Shown: positions 24,187 to 34,369, numbered from the stretch's first letter. The stretch is DNA of 64,000 nucleotides from Pseudanabaena mucicola str. Chao 1806 (GCF_030323025.1 NZ_CP097329.1:4264001-4328000), one strand, 5' to 3'. Program-made: numbers and translations. The notes: a model not told the origin generated them from the letters alone.

Positions 24187-24570
24187 TTTCCTGTCTAGCC
24201 ACTGTTTGACACAGGCTTCTAACAAATCAATATCCAAAGGCTTTGTCAGATAATCATCACAACCCGATGCGATCGCCGATTCCTTATCACCTTTCATTGC
24301 ATGAGCCGTCACTGCCACAATCGGAATTTGAGCAGTGCGATCACTAGCTTTGAGCTGTCTCGCAATTTCCCAGCCATCAATTTCTGGCAAAGATAGATCT
24401 AGCAAAATTAGATCGGGGTGATTTTTTTCTAGCCAATCTAACGCCGTTTGACCATCTTGGATACAGGTGACGTTATAGCCTGAATCTTGAAACACCTGCT
24501 CTACCAAAACTTGGTTGTCAGGGGCATCTTCGACCACTAAAATTAGCGGCGGGCTGTTAGGTGCGGGCAT
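24184..24570 (-). CDS. CheY-like single-domain response regulator
   Basis: 128 residues, one receiver domain only. Acidic pocket VVEDAPDN, phospho-acceptor Asp in LLDLSLPEIDG (about residue 57), the Thr/Ala switch VAVTAHAM and Lys in YLTKPLD. The DAPDN and AHAMKGD features place it with receivers split from or acting on hybrid kinases. Overlaps the end of the DUF362 gene by 14 nt, so the two are co-transcribed. No output domain, so it presumably acts by protein contact. Confidence 0.93.
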   Translation of the reverse strand: MPAPNSPPLILVVEDAPDNQVLVEQVFQDSGYNVTCIQDGQTALDWLEKNHPDLILLDLSLPEIDGWEIARQLKASDRTAQIPIVAVTAHAMKGDKESAIASGCDDYLTKPLDIDLLEACVKQWLDRK

Positions 24571-25522
24571 AGGTACTAAGCGGTTCTTTGATGAACTTAA
24601 TATATAGATGTTTAAAGGTTGATCGTACTACTCTCGGTAACTCAAAGTCGATCGCCATCATTGTTGTGGGTAATTGCCAGTCAGGGATTTGTAACTGTGG
24701 GATCTGATCACCAACAATATCGATAGCATCTAAATCACTACATAGTCCTGTACGAATCGCGGCGGCAATCGTTGGCACATCGAAGGGATTTACGCCAAGA
24801 ATCTCTACCATAACGCGATCAAGGGCAAAAACATCACGGGAAGCCGCTAAAACTCCCAACTCTTTTGGCTCACCTGCACTAGGACCATTGCCCTCATGTC
24901 CAATAATCCCATCAATGATTGTCAATTCGGGATTAATTGTGCGTGCAGTCTCTATTAGCATTTGAGCGAAACGATTCACATCCTTACCTGCTTCCATATG
25001 CCACCAAGCTTTCATTTTCCCGGGCACACAGCCAAAAAGGTTTTTCACGCCGAGGGTAAGGGTAAGCTGCATATGGGATTTTACTTTAGGCAAATTGATC
25101 ACCACATCCGCATCCATCGCTTCTTTGCTAAGACGAAGATTATGTAGCTCTCCTTCCCCCTCCGTTTCGTAGCGCTTGCCATGAAACTCAACAATCGGAA
25201 TTCCTAATTCTTCGGCAAGGGGTAATAAACCATTGGCTTTAGCAATCCCTTTGACACTACCAAAGGCTGGACTATCACCTAAAAATGGTTTACCGCCAGC
25301 ATCGATCACCATCTTGGCAACGCAGTATACCAATTCAGGTCGAGTGGTGCATTCTTTAGTAGGACGTGAGCCTGTAAGTAAATTGGGCTTGAGGAGAACG
25401 CGATCGCCTGTTTTGACGACGCTGGACATACCTCCTAGAGGTGCAAGTACTGCCTCAAGAGATTGCATCAGCGATGCAATTTCATAGCTAGAGGTATGTA
25501 AAAGACTGACAGTTGGTTTCAT
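24557..25522 (-). CDS. DUF362 domain-containing protein
   Basis: 321 residues. DUF362 marks: GDRVLLKPNLLTGSRPTKEC near the N-terminus, GDSPAFGSVKGIAKANG, DADVVINLPKVKSHMQLTLT and GVKNLFGCVPG. Family members are often fused to ferredoxin domains; this one is not, and has few cysteines. The biochemical role is unknown (some relatives act in Fe-S or cofactor metabolism). Upstream partner of the overlapping response regulator. Confidence 0.88.
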   Translation of the reverse strand: MKPTVSLLHTSSYEIASLMQSLEAVLAPLGGMSSVVKTGDRVLLKPNLLTGSRPTKECTTRPELVYCVAKMVIDAGGKPFLGDSPAFGSVKGIAKANGLLPLAEELGIPIVEFHGKRYETEGEGELHNLRLSKEAMDADVVINLPKVKSHMQLTLTLGVKNLFGCVPGKMKAWWHMEAGKDVNRFAQMLIETARTINPELTIIDGIIGHEGNGPSAGEPKELGVLAASRDVFALDRVMVEILGVNPFDVPTIAAAIRTGLCSDLDAIDIVGDQIPQLQIPDWQLPTTMMAIDFELPRVVRSTFKHLYIKFIKEPLSTYART

Positions 25523-25640
25523 GAAGATTTCTAGAAGGTGGTTGGACAGCGAACTGCTTAGAATTACTTAAAAATATAGCTTAAAACCCAGAATGTTTCG
25601 CCGCCTGCTATTCTGGCATCAAAATAATCTGGGTTGATAC

Positions 25641-28409
25641 TTATGCTCTATTAAGTAGGGTTTTAAGGCGAATACTCTCTAGCTCTAAGACCTTTAGAGC
25701 TAAATTGCGATCGCGTTGCATCAGATCATCAAAGGTATCAACAGGGATCGCTAAAACCCTAGTTGGTGATGATTTAGCCGTAATTGTACCTGTCAAATTA
25801 GTATGGGTTAGCACCTCTAACTCATCTAACACTTTTCCTGATACAAGATGAGAAACCGTTTCCGATAAATCAGCACGGATAATTCTAATTTCGACATTGC
25901 CTTCAACGAGCAATAGCAGTTCGCGACATGTATCGCCTGCTTCGGTAATATGTTCGTTATCTTGGTAGGACTTTACATAGGAGCGATCGCCTAGCTCGAT
26001 CAGAATTTCATTATCAAGGGAATGGAAAAAGTCACTATTAAATAGATAGACCACCCGTTCTAATTTCTCAAAACTCGCTAAAGGTAATGAGTGAGAGCTT
26101 TTGAGGATGAGAGTGATTATGTCTTGGACTAATGGGTGTTGGTTGTCAATCTCCACTGCCGCAACCCGACTTGCCGCAAAGTCCAAAATCTGTAACAAAT
26201 ACAAGCTCACTGCTTGAATTAGGGGGTTAGGTTCTTGTAAGAGATTGGTAAGAGTCTCAACTACTTCAGAAACTGCGATCGCCATTGAGCAAGACATATT
26301 TTCTGAAGATGTCCTCAGTAAGTTAATCTGGGTAGATGGAATTTTGGATAAACAAACTGAGTTTGGCTCTTCAAGGATATCTTGCAAAACTGCGGGCGAA
26401 AGTTTACCCAAATCAATAGCAATGTCGTTGCCTTCCTCGATATTGAGGTTAGCGATCGCATCTAGTAATGCTAATACCAAAATTTTCTTTTTGCGGACGA
26501 TTGCATCTAGCAGCAAGGATACGGCAGGTCGATACTCTAGAAGGCAAGGTTGACTGAGATTATGGTAAGACTGCAATAGTTGGTCAAGGCGATTGAGATA
26601 GAAATAGCATTTCTGTTTGAGAGAAGCATCATGATCAAAACCTCGGTTAATCTCTCTTTCTTCTGCAGGAGAAATGTTATAGGTTTGGACTAGCTGCTGC
26701 GAGGCAGTGTCAGCATCTAGATTTTGGAGATAAACTAAGCGCTCAAGAGCCTTACGATAGCCTGAAATGCGTACTAAGTTTTCAAGATTACGTTGGCGAC
26801 TGGGGTCGAGTAGTTGTGGATCTTCTACACCTAACTCTTCTAAAAGAGTACGGTGTTCGGTATCGGAAATATCTAGCTCCATGCGTAGTTGCCTCAAGAG
26901 TTCTAAACTACTTGAAGAGTTAGTATAACCCTCCTCCAAGGATTCACGAAGTATACCCTTATAGGCTTCATAGCGCTTTTGCTTGGTAAATCCTGGCAGA
27001 ACTTTCGCCAAGACATAGACTTCGTGAGGATTGAGATCATCCACATCGCGATCGCTGAAGTATTGGTTAAGAGGAAAATTCATCTTCAATAGTTGCTTAC
27101 GAAATCTTCCTGCTAAGCCTTCTCTAGCGTAAAGTTCAGGATCACGCTTGAGGGCACGGGCAAGCCACAAGGTACTGAGTAATACCAGAATTACATCTAT
27201 GGTTTCTTGGAAAAAATTGGGTAGAAGGCGAATAAAGGGACGACCACCAAAGATAAAAAACAAGTTGAAAGCAAGAAAGGTAGTAATGCTAAATAAATGA
27301 TGGCGAATCTGTAAATTAGAAGTTTTTTGTTTGGCGAAGAGCAGATAGGAACGATAAAGACGTTCGCTGAGATTACCCAAAATATATCCTAATCCTGTAA
27401 ATAAGCCCAAGGTTAGCGGCACTGCTAAAATCTTGGGAATAGGAATAGCTTGATTATATAGATAAAAACCAGAGGACATTAATTTTTGAATGGAATTTCC
27501 TTCCATTGCCCAAGCGCCAGAAAAATAATAGTCCCAACTTCCAGCATAGAGATAGTAATAGAAGAAATAGCCGACTACTAATCCCAGATAGCAGTAGTAG
27601 AGAAATTGAGATTCAGGCTTCTCAATACCATCCCAGTACGATCGCTCTGAGTCAATATCAATACAGGGATTTTGGCAGGCAACACAAGCACTTTGTTCTT
27701 TCCCATCACTAGTTATTGTGCGGCACATTGATTGGGTAATCGGTACTTCGCTCATGTGAGCTTTAGTCGCCAAGAGAGCTGATGGTTCTGCATAAATCTT
27801 TTGGACAGGAGCCATTGGACAAAAGTAATTGCACCAAGTCTTACCACCATAGAGATATCCTACCGTGATCGCGGCTGCGATCGTCATAATTAACCATAAG
27901 CCTAAGGCGATCGCATTGCCATTAATAAACAAAATGCGACTACACAAACCAATAAATAGGAGTCCAAATTGGAGATATAAATAATTCTTTCCTAGCCAAG
28001 AATCCTTTTTTACTTTGGGAATTTCATAACGAACTTTCCCAGTTTTGCTATCAGTTCTTTTGACTTGTCTCTGCCAACCTAAAGCACGAGGAATTTGCGA
28101 CAGAAAAGATAATGGACAAATACGTCGCCATAGTTCATGTCCAAATACTAATAAGATAAAAATAGCGCTAGGGACAATTATTCCCCAAAATATTGGCGCA
28201 CCGAGGGGATAAGGCTGCAATTCTAAGCAAGTATTTTGCACAGATATGCAATCTTCAGGCTTAATACGAAAAGGACTCCAAGTTTGATTTGGAGTTGTAA
28301 TTAACGGAGAAATTGGATCATTAAATAGAGAAGCAATAAGAATTAACCAAGCACAGGTTAATACCCAACGGACTTTTCGGATTTGCTGCTCAGATATATT
28401 GAAAAGCAT
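25641..28409 (-). CDS. Membrane Fe-S protein (NapH/CcoG-like) with C-terminal cNMP-binding domain
   Basis: 922 residues. The N-terminal half has several membrane spans and cysteine blocks of a NapH/NosR-like polyferredoxin: RRICPLSFLSQ, TWCNYFCPMAPVQKIY and MCRTI...ACVACQNPCIDID, enough to bind two [4Fe-4S] clusters. The middle (about 500-800) is helical and without a recognised domain. The last ~120 residues (HITEAGDTCRELLLLVEG, LDELEVLTHT, TRVLAIPVDTFDDLM) form a cyclic-nucleotide-binding jelly roll. It diverges from nrtA across a 311-bp gap, so it may share nitrogen control. A redox membrane protein gated by cNMP is inference. Confidence 0.85.
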   Translation of the reverse strand: MLFNISEQQIRKVRWVLTCAWLILIASLFNDPISPLITTPNQTWSPFRIKPEDCISVQNTCLELQPYPLGAPIFWGIIVPSAIFILLVFGHELWRRICPLSFLSQIPRALGWQRQVKRTDSKTGKVRYEIPKVKKDSWLGKNYLYLQFGLLFIGLCSRILFINGNAIALGLWLIMTIAAAITVGYLYGGKTWCNYFCPMAPVQKIYAEPSALLATKAHMSEVPITQSMCRTITSDGKEQSACVACQNPCIDIDSERSYWDGIEKPESQFLYYCYLGLVVGYFFYYYLYAGSWDYYFSGAWAMEGNSIQKLMSSGFYLYNQAIPIPKILAVPLTLGLFTGLGYILGNLSERLYRSYLLFAKQKTSNLQIRHHLFSITTFLAFNLFFIFGGRPFIRLLPNFFQETIDVILVLLSTLWLARALKRDPELYAREGLAGRFRKQLLKMNFPLNQYFSDRDVDDLNPHEVYVLAKVLPGFTKQKRYEAYKGILRESLEEGYTNSSSSLELLRQLRMELDISDTEHRTLLEELGVEDPQLLDPSRQRNLENLVRISGYRKALERLVYLQNLDADTASQQLVQTYNISPAEEREINRGFDHDASLKQKCYFYLNRLDQLLQSYHNLSQPCLLEYRPAVSLLLDAIVRKKKILVLALLDAIANLNIEEGNDIAIDLGKLSPAVLQDILEEPNSVCLSKIPSTQINLLRTSSENMSCSMAIAVSEVVETLTNLLQEPNPLIQAVSLYLLQILDFAASRVAAVEIDNQHPLVQDIITLILKSSHSLPLASFEKLERVVYLFNSDFFHSLDNEILIELGDRSYVKSYQDNEHITEAGDTCRELLLLVEGNVEIRIIRADLSETVSHLVSGKVLDELEVLTHTNLTGTITAKSSPTRVLAIPVDTFDDLMQRDRNLALKVLELESIRLKTLLNRA

Positions 28410-28572
28410 GATTTTAATACGAAGTTTACTTATAACTTAATTGTAAAATTATAAAGATTGATTAGGTTTATTTATCTAATTAATCTATGGAATTTATCTC
28501 TAAAAGCAAGATTTAACAGGCACAAAAGCATAGTTTTAGCTAAATTTATACAGAGACTACATGGAGCAACCT

Positions 28573-28616
28573 GTAGATCACCTTAGCAAAAAAAATCATA
28601 GATTAAAACTTATCTT
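28573..28616 (+). promoter_or_regulatory. Candidate NtcA-activated promoter of nrtA
   Basis: GTA-N8-TAG at 28573-28586 is one base from the NtcA consensus GTA-N8-TAC; TATCTT (28611-28616) follows after 24 nt and fits the -10 box spacing of class II NtcA promoters. The remainder of 28410-28720 is AT-rich with no gene. Confidence 0.4.
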
Positions 28617-28720
28617 TATTATAAGAATAATAGACTTTACTCTATTTGCCCTTCACCCTAAGATACCAATAGAGATAAATCAATCGTTCTTATTAGATAG
28701 CCATCTGAATTAAAGAAGTT

Positions 28721-30061
28721 ATGTCTAATTTCAATCATTTATCGCGGCGACGTTTTATCGCCACCGCAAGTGCTACTGCTCTTAGTTCAGTACTTCTCAA
28801 GGCATGTGGCAATCCCCCCGAGGATAAGCCAACCATAACTTCTGCGAATGTGGCTAGGATTAACCTTCCTGCCGATCAAGTTCCTGAAACAACCAAGGTC
28901 AAGCTAGGTTATTTGCCAATTGTTGAGGCAGCACCACTAGTCATCGCCAAAGAGAAGGGTTTCTTTGCAAAATATGGCATGACCGATGTTGATATTTCCA
29001 AGCAAGCAAACTGGGGAGCCGCCAGAGATAACGTCAAAATCGGTTCCGCCGCAGGTGGCATTGATGGTGGTCAGTGGCAAATGCCAATGCCCTATTTAAT
29101 TTCTGAAGGGATTATCACCGACAACCTCAAAGTCCCCATGTATGTACTATTGCAGTTGAATACACAGGGTAATGCGATCGCCGTAGCAGATAAGCATAAA
29201 GGTAAAGGTTTAACTCTAAAAGTTGAGAAAGCTAAAGAGTTCTTCGAGAAAACTAAAGCTGAAGGCGCAAAATTCAAAGCCGCTTACACCTTCCCTAAAG
29301 CCAACCAAGAATTCTGGATTCGTTATTGGCTAGCCGCCAATGGAGTTGATCCTGATACAGATATCGAACTGTTGACTGTACCTGCGGCGCAAACTGTAGC
29401 TAACATGAAGACAGGTACGATGGACGCATTCAGCACTGGCGACCCGTGGCCTTATCGCATTGTCAAAGAGAAGATCGGCTTCATTTCCGCTCTTACTGCC
29501 GAAATTTGGAAAGCACATCCTGAAGAGTATTTAGCAATGCGTGCTGATTGGGTCGATAAGAATCCAAAAGCAACTAAGTCTATGCTCAAAGCAATCATGG
29601 AAGCGCAGCAATGGTGCGACAACTTCGACAATCGCAAGGAACTCATACAGATTGTTTCCACTAAAAATTACTTTGGAGTCGATCCTGAGATCCTGCAAGA
29701 GCCGATGATGGGCAAATACGATATGGGTGATGGACGTACCATTGATGACAAGAGCATGGCTCCCCTCTATTGGAAAGATGCGAAAGGCAATGTCTCCTAT
29801 CCCTATCAAAGTCATGACCTTTGGTTCCTAACTGAGAGTGTACGTTGGGGATTCTTACCAAAAGATTCTCTCGCAAAGGCAAAGGATTTGATCAAGAAGG
29901 TTAACCGTGAGGATCTCTGGCGCGAAGCTGCGAAGGAAGCAGGTTTCTCTGATATTCCCACCAGCACTTCTCGTGGTATAGAGGAATTCTTTGACGGCAC
30001 AAAATTTGATCCTGAAAATCCTCAAGCCTACCTCGACAGCCTCAAGATCAAGAAGGCTTAA
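28721..30061 (+). CDS. nrtA: Nitrate/nitrite ABC transporter, substrate-binding lipoprotein
   Basis: 446 residues; binds nitrate in the periplasm for delivery to NrtB. N-terminus has a twin-arginine-like SRRRFIATA followed by a hydrophobic segment and a lipobox ending at Cys29 (LLKAC), so it is a lipid-anchored protein. Binding-domain blocks: [57 protein letters not shown], and [14 protein letters not shown]. First gene of nrtABCD, expected to be NtcA-activated. A stem-loop after the gene could keep NrtA in excess over downstream products. Confidence 0.97.
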   Translation: MSNFNHLSRRRFIATASATALSSVLLKACGNPPEDKPTITSANVARINLPADQVPETTKVKLGYLPIVEAAPLVIAKEKGFFAKYGMTDVDISKQANWGAARDNVKIGSAAGGIDGGQWQMPMPYLISEGIITDNLKVPMYVLLQLNTQGNAIAVADKHKGKGLTLKVEKAKEFFEKTKAEGAKFKAAYTFPKANQEFWIRYWLAANGVDPDTDIELLTVPAAQTVANMKTGTMDAFSTGDPWPYRIVKEKIGFISALTAEIWKAHPEEYLAMRADWVDKNPKATKSMLKAIMEAQQWCDNFDNRKELIQIVSTKNYFGVDPEILQEPMMGKYDMGDGRTIDDKSMAPLYWKDAKGNVSYPYQSHDLWFLTESVRWGFLPKDSLAKAKDLIKKVNREDLWREAAKEAGFSDIPTSTSRGIEEFFDGTKFDPENPQAYLDSLKIKKA

Positions 30062-30085
30062 TTCAAAGGTTTGAATGTCTCCTTA

Positions 30086-30123
30086 GCTCTAGAAATGTTG
30101 ACTTTGAACAGCATTTCTAGAGC
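30086..30123 (+). terminator. Stem-loop after nrtA
   Basis: GCTCTAGAAATG pairs with CATTTCTAGAGC; no T-run follows. Likely stabilises the nrtA mRNA end or partly stops transcription before nrtB. Confidence 0.5.
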
Positions 30124-30343
30124 AGCTAGTAAATATAAACTAAGTCAAAAACAATGTAAAAAATCCTAAAAGTATCAGTATTGACCTTAATTTATTCTTT
30201 GTCTCTTTGATACATAAACAACTCACCTAACGCAATTTTTAGAGTTGTAAGAACAACACTCAAAGAGCTAAATGCTAAGAATCAAGACTTATATAAAATC
30301 TAAATCTAAAAAAACAACCAAATTTCAGAGGAGTAAACAGTTT

Positions 30344-31186
30344 ATGGCAGCAAGTATTGGTAATCGTAAAGGTAGTCTAGGACAATCACTCGTCAAGTTT
30401 TTGGGAAAGAATGCTCAGAATTGGGTGCTTCCAATTATTGGTATTGTAGGCTTTCTAGCTGTTTGGCAATTGCTTTCTAGCATTGGCTTAATTAAGTTAC
30501 CAAGTCCTTTTAATATCCTCTCAGAAAAGTCTACTCGTGACCTGTTGCTCTATCCCTTCTTTGATCGCGGTGGTACTGACAAAGGACTTTTCTGGCAGAC
30601 TCTCGCTAGCTTTGAGCGGGTTGCAAAAGGATACTCACTAGCAGCGATCGTTGGAGTTGGCTTAGGAATTTTGGTAGGTACTACCCCAGTAATTGATAAG
30701 GCTGTTGACCCCCTCTTCCAGTTTCTAAGAACAGTGCCTCCCCTTGCATGGGTTCCCATCGCTCTAGCCGCCTTGCGTCAAAACGAACCTGCTGCCCTAT
30801 TCGTTATTTTCATTACTGCTATTTGGCCAATCTTACTTAATACGGCTGTTGGTGTAAAGCAAATCCCTCAAGACTATCGTAACGTTTCGCGAGTGCTACA
30901 ACTTTCTAAACAAAAATATTTCTTCAAGATTTTGATTCCTTCAGCATTGCCCTATATTTTCACTGGTTTACGCATTTCCATCGGGCTTGCATGGCTTGCA
31001 ATTATCGCTGCGGAAATCATTATGTCAGGTATTGTTGGTATAGGTTTCTTCATCTGGAACTCCTACACCAATGACAAGGTAGGTGAAGTTATCTTGGCTC
31101 TGGTTTACATTGGTGCTGTGGGCTTGCTTCTCGATCGCGCCGTAGCATTTGTTCAGACTCTGATCTTGCCTGAAGAACAGAAGTAA
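30344..31186 (+). CDS. nrtB: Nitrate/nitrite ABC transporter, permease
   Basis: 280 residues; the membrane channel of the NrtABCD importer. Five to six membrane spans and the EAA loop typical of binding-protein-dependent permeases (NVSRVLQLSKQKYFFKILIP then SALPYIFTGLRISIG). Start chosen at ATG 30344, which has AGAGGAG 10 nt upstream and gives the usual NrtB length; the frame is open back to an ATG at 30272 without a good ribosome site. Confidence 0.96.
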   Translation: MAASIGNRKGSLGQSLVKFLGKNAQNWVLPIIGIVGFLAVWQLLSSIGLIKLPSPFNILSEKSTRDLLLYPFFDRGGTDKGLFWQTLASFERVAKGYSLAAIVGVGLGILVGTTPVIDKAVDPLFQFLRTVPPLAWVPIALAALRQNEPAALFVIFITAIWPILLNTAVGVKQIPQDYRNVSRVLQLSKQKYFFKILIPSALPYIFTGLRISIGLAWLAIIAAEIIMSGIVGIGFFIWNSYTNDKVGEVILALVYIGAVGLLLDRAVAFVQTLILPEEQK

Positions 31187-31253
31187 GGGGTTTAGCATTG
31201 GCGCGATTATTTACAAAATTTACCACAAAACCTATATCGCCAATGCTAAACCC
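31187..31253. repeat. Inverted-repeat element inside the nrt operon (1)
   Basis: GGGTTTAGCATTGGCG and CGCCAATGCTAAACCC form a 16-bp stem around an AT-rich loop, beginning directly after the nrtB stop codon. Confidence 0.55.
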
Positions 31254-31314
31254 TTTATGCCATCCACCAATGAACTATTACTGAGAATTGGAAGTTATCG
31301 GTGGATATTCAAGG

Positions 31315-31387
31315 GTAAGGGCAAAATATTAACAATTCAAAGTTGTCTTTAATTTCAAAAATTGTTTCGTTAATGCTTTGCCCCTAC
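31315..31387. repeat. Inverted-repeat element inside the nrt operon (2)
   Basis: Ends GTAAGGGCAAAATATTAAC and GTTAATGCTTTGCCCCTAC, imperfect inverted repeats around a 35-bp centre; GTAGGGGCAAAGCATT-type ends recur in cyanobacterial repeats (from memory). Confidence 0.5.
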
Positions 31388-31430
31388 GATTTTTTACAAA
31401 TTGTGATGGTTGTATCTGGAGAATTATAAA

Positions 31431-33428
31431 ATGCAGAATTTTGTTTTAGTTGATCAAATAGAGAGAACATTCCCTCTAGGTGGCGGAAAAGAATATATTG
31501 CTCTTAAAGGAATTGATCTGCAAATAGAGAAGGGTGAATTCATCTCTCTCATTGGTCACTCTGGTTGTGGCAAGTCAACTTTGCTCAATATGATTGCAGG
31601 GTTAGATCTACCCACTGGCGGTGTAGTGATGCTCGAAGATGAGCGCGTATCGCGTCCTGGTCCCGATCGCATGGTGGTATTCCAAAACTATTCGCTTTTA
31701 CCTTGGCTATCGGTACGTGAAAATGTTGCTCTTGCAGTCGATGAAGTGCTTTCTAATTTGCCCAAGGGTGAGCGTCATGATATAGTAGAGCGCTATGTAA
31801 ACATGGTGGGGCTTGCCCATGCGATCGATAAGCCTCCCACGCAGCTATCGGGTGGAATGCGTCAACGGGTAGCGATCGCTCGGGCGCTAGCAGTCCGTCC
31901 GAAACTCCTACTCCTTGATGAACCCTTCGGTGCGTTGGATGCGTTGACTCGCGGTAATCTGCAAGAGAAGTTAATGCAGATCTGTAATGAAGACAAGATC
32001 ACAGCCGTGATGGTTACCCACGATGTCGATGAAGCTGTATTACTAAGCGATCGCATTGTCATGTTGACCAATGGACCCGCCTCGAAAATTGGAGGTATTT
32101 TGGAAGTTGACATCCCCCGTCCTCGTCAACGGATGGAAGCGGTTAACCATCCTAGCTATTACAGCCTCCGTAGTGAAATCATCTATTTCTTGAATCAACA
32201 AAAGCGGGTGAAGAAAATAAATGCCCGTAAAGTTGCAACAGTTGCTCGTCATGGCTTAGAAAAAGTCAACCTCGAAATTGGCTTCGTTCCTTTAACTGCC
32301 TGTGCACCGATCGCTGTTGCTAAAGAGAAAGGTTTCTTTGATAAGCATGGTTTGGATGAAGTTTCCCTCGTTCGTGAAACCAGTTGGCGCGGCGTTGCTG
32401 ATGGCATTTCGGCTGGTTATCTTGATGCCGCACTAATGCCTTCAGGTTTACCGATGTGGCTCACTCTAGGAGGCAATGGTACTTGCAAACCGATTGTTAC
32501 GGCTTTAACCATGACTCGTAACGGTAACGCAATTACCCTCGATAAGCATTTCTATGATCGCGGCATCCATACCCTCGCTGATTTCAAAGAGATGTTACAA
32601 AATACACGCGATCGCACTCACCGTATGGGTGTAGTCCATCCCTCATCGATGCACAATCTCTTACTCCGTTACTGGCTAGCGGCTGGTGGCATTGACCCTG
32701 ATCACGATGTGCAACTCAAAACCATCCCTCCTGCTCAAATGGTCGTTGACCTCAAAGCAGGTAGTATTGACGGCTTCTGCGTAGGCGAACCTTGGAACTT
32801 CCGTGCAGCCATGGAAAATATCGGCTTCACCGTTGCAACGGATTTAGAAATCTGGAACGGGCACCCTGGAAAAGTACTCGGTGTGCGTGAAGATTGGGCA
32901 AATGCTTATCCAAATACCCACATCGCGCTCGTTAAGGCTCTGCTAGAAGCCTGCATCTATTGCGCCGATCCCAATAACGCCGAAGAGATCCGCCAGATTC
33001 TCTCCCGTCGTGCTTATGTCAGCACCAATGTTAATTACATACACTTGGGTAACCCCGATGAAGTTACCTGTGCGCTTGACACCCCCATGCGTGAACCTGC
33101 TCATCATCTGTTCTATGGTGCTGGTGTTAACCGTCCAAGCCGTACTGAGCATCTCTGGCATATTACTCAGATGGCTCGTTGGGGCGATGTTCCTTTCCCT
33201 CGTAACTGGGTAGAAGTACTTGAAAAAACCTGCCGTGTTGGTGTATTTAGTACCGCTGCCCGTGAACTCGGATTAACTGACATCACGTACAGCCGCAATG
33301 CAATTCAACTCTTTGATGATATTCCCTTTAATGCTGAAGATCCAATTGACTATCTCAATCATCTAAATATCAAGCGCAATATCACAATGGCAGAAGTTGC
33401 AATGGAATCAATGCGAATGGTTGCTTAA
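31431..33428 (+). CDS. nrtC: Nitrate/nitrite ABC transporter, ATPase with NrtA-like domain
   Basis: 665 residues; cytoplasmic ATPase subunit unique to cyanobacterial nitrate transporters. The ABC domain fills residues 1-250: Walker A GHSGCGKST, signature LSGGMRQRVAIARA, Walker B LLLLDEPFGALD, H-loop MVTHDVDEA. The rest resembles NrtA (VNLEIGFVPLTACAPIAVAK, KEKGFFDKHGLDEV) and acts as a nitrate-responsive regulatory domain in Synechococcus. ATG 31431 is chosen because GGAG lies 9 nt upstream; a TTG at 31410 opens the frame earlier. Confidence 0.96.
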   Translation: MQNFVLVDQIERTFPLGGGKEYIALKGIDLQIEKGEFISLIGHSGCGKSTLLNMIAGLDLPTGGVVMLEDERVSRPGPDRMVVFQNYSLLPWLSVRENVALAVDEVLSNLPKGERHDIVERYVNMVGLAHAIDKPPTQLSGGMRQRVAIARALAVRPKLLLLDEPFGALDALTRGNLQEKLMQICNEDKITAVMVTHDVDEAVLLSDRIVMLTNGPASKIGGILEVDIPRPRQRMEAVNHPSYYSLRSEIIYFLNQQKRVKKINARKVATVARHGLEKVNLEIGFVPLTACAPIAVAKEKGFFDKHGLDEVSLVRETSWRGVADGISAGYLDAALMPSGLPMWLTLGGNGTCKPIVTALTMTRNGNAITLDKHFYDRGIHTLADFKEMLQNTRDRTHRMGVVHPSSMHNLLLRYWLAAGGIDPDHDVQLKTIPPAQMVVDLKAGSIDGFCVGEPWNFRAAMENIGFTVATDLEIWNGHPGKVLGVREDWANAYPNTHIALVKALLEACIYCADPNNAEEIRQILSRRAYVSTNVNYIHLGNPDEVTCALDTPMREPAHHLFYGAGVNRPSRTEHLWHITQMARWGDVPFPRNWVEVLEKTCRVGVFSTAARELGLTDITYSRNAIQLFDDIPFNAEDPIDYLNHLNIKRNITMAEVAMESMRMVA

Positions 33429-33533
33429 TTTGCCTTCCCCCTCAATCCCCCTCTTCCTTAATAAGAGAGAGGGATTGAGAAAATATCTAATCTTATTCCG
33501 CTCTCCCAAATAGAAATTTATTACAGAAAACCC

Positions 33534-34367
33534 ATGACCCAAACAATCCTTGACAAAAGCCAGATCGATACGATTCCGCCTCAAGAATCTTTCTTGCGTA
33601 TCGAAAACGTTTCTAAGATCTATCCCACTCCTAAGGGTGAATATGTAGTTCTTAAGGATGTCAATCTGCATATTCAAGAAGGGGAGTTTATTTGCTTAAT
33701 TGGTCACTCTGGTTGTGGTAAATCTACTCTCTTAAACATGGTTGGAGGATTTTCTAAGCCATCTGTTGGGGAAGTTATGGTTAATGGCAAATTAATTACC
33801 AAACCCGGTCCCGATCGCATGGTGGTGTTTCAAGGCTATGCTTTATTGCCTTGGTTGACAGTATATGAGAACGTCATGCTTGCAGTTGACTCAGTGAATC
33901 CAAATCTCTCTAAGAGCGAAAAAAACGATATTGTGCGTCATCACCTTGCGATGGTGGGACTAAGCGAAGCTGCTGAGAAAAAACCAACCCAAATTTCAGG
34001 AGGGATGAAACAGCGTGTTTCCATTGCTCGTGCCCTCGCCATCCGTCCTGAATTGCTGATTCTAGATGAACCCTTTGGCGCACTCGATGCAATTACTAAA
34101 GAAGAACTCCAAGAGGAGCTATTGCAAATTTGGACAGAGCATCGCTGCACGGTACTGATGATTACCCACGATATCGATGAGGCTCTTTTCTTAGCTGATC
34201 GCCTTGTGATGATGACGAACGGTCCCGCCGCCAATATCGGTGAAATTATGCGAATTCCTTTCCCCCGTCCCCGCGATCGTACTCAAATCATGGAAGATCC
34301 GTTGTACTACGATCTTCGTAATACAGCTCTAGACTTCCTATATAACCGTTTTGCCCATGATGAATAA
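33534..34367 (+). CDS. nrtD: Nitrate/nitrite ABC transporter, ATPase
   Basis: 277 residues; second ATPase subunit, pairing with NrtC. Complete ABC motifs: GHSGCGKSTLLNMVGGF, ISGGMKQRVSIARA, LLILDEPFGALDA and MITHDIDEALFLAD. Lacks the NrtA-like extension of NrtC. The 105-bp gap after nrtC contains a CT/GA-rich hairpin (CCCTCTTCCTTAATAAGAG then AGAGGG). Operon ends with a strong terminator at 34370. Confidence 0.96.
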   Translation: MTQTILDKSQIDTIPPQESFLRIENVSKIYPTPKGEYVVLKDVNLHIQEGEFICLIGHSGCGKSTLLNMVGGFSKPSVGEVMVNGKLITKPGPDRMVVFQGYALLPWLTVYENVMLAVDSVNPNLSKSEKNDIVRHHLAMVGLSEAAEKKPTQISGGMKQRVSIARALAIRPELLILDEPFGALDAITKEELQEELLQIWTEHRCTVLMITHDIDEALFLADRLVMMTNGPAANIGEIMRIPFPRPRDRTQIMEDPLYYDLRNTALDFLYNRFAHDE

Positions 34368-34369
34368 GC

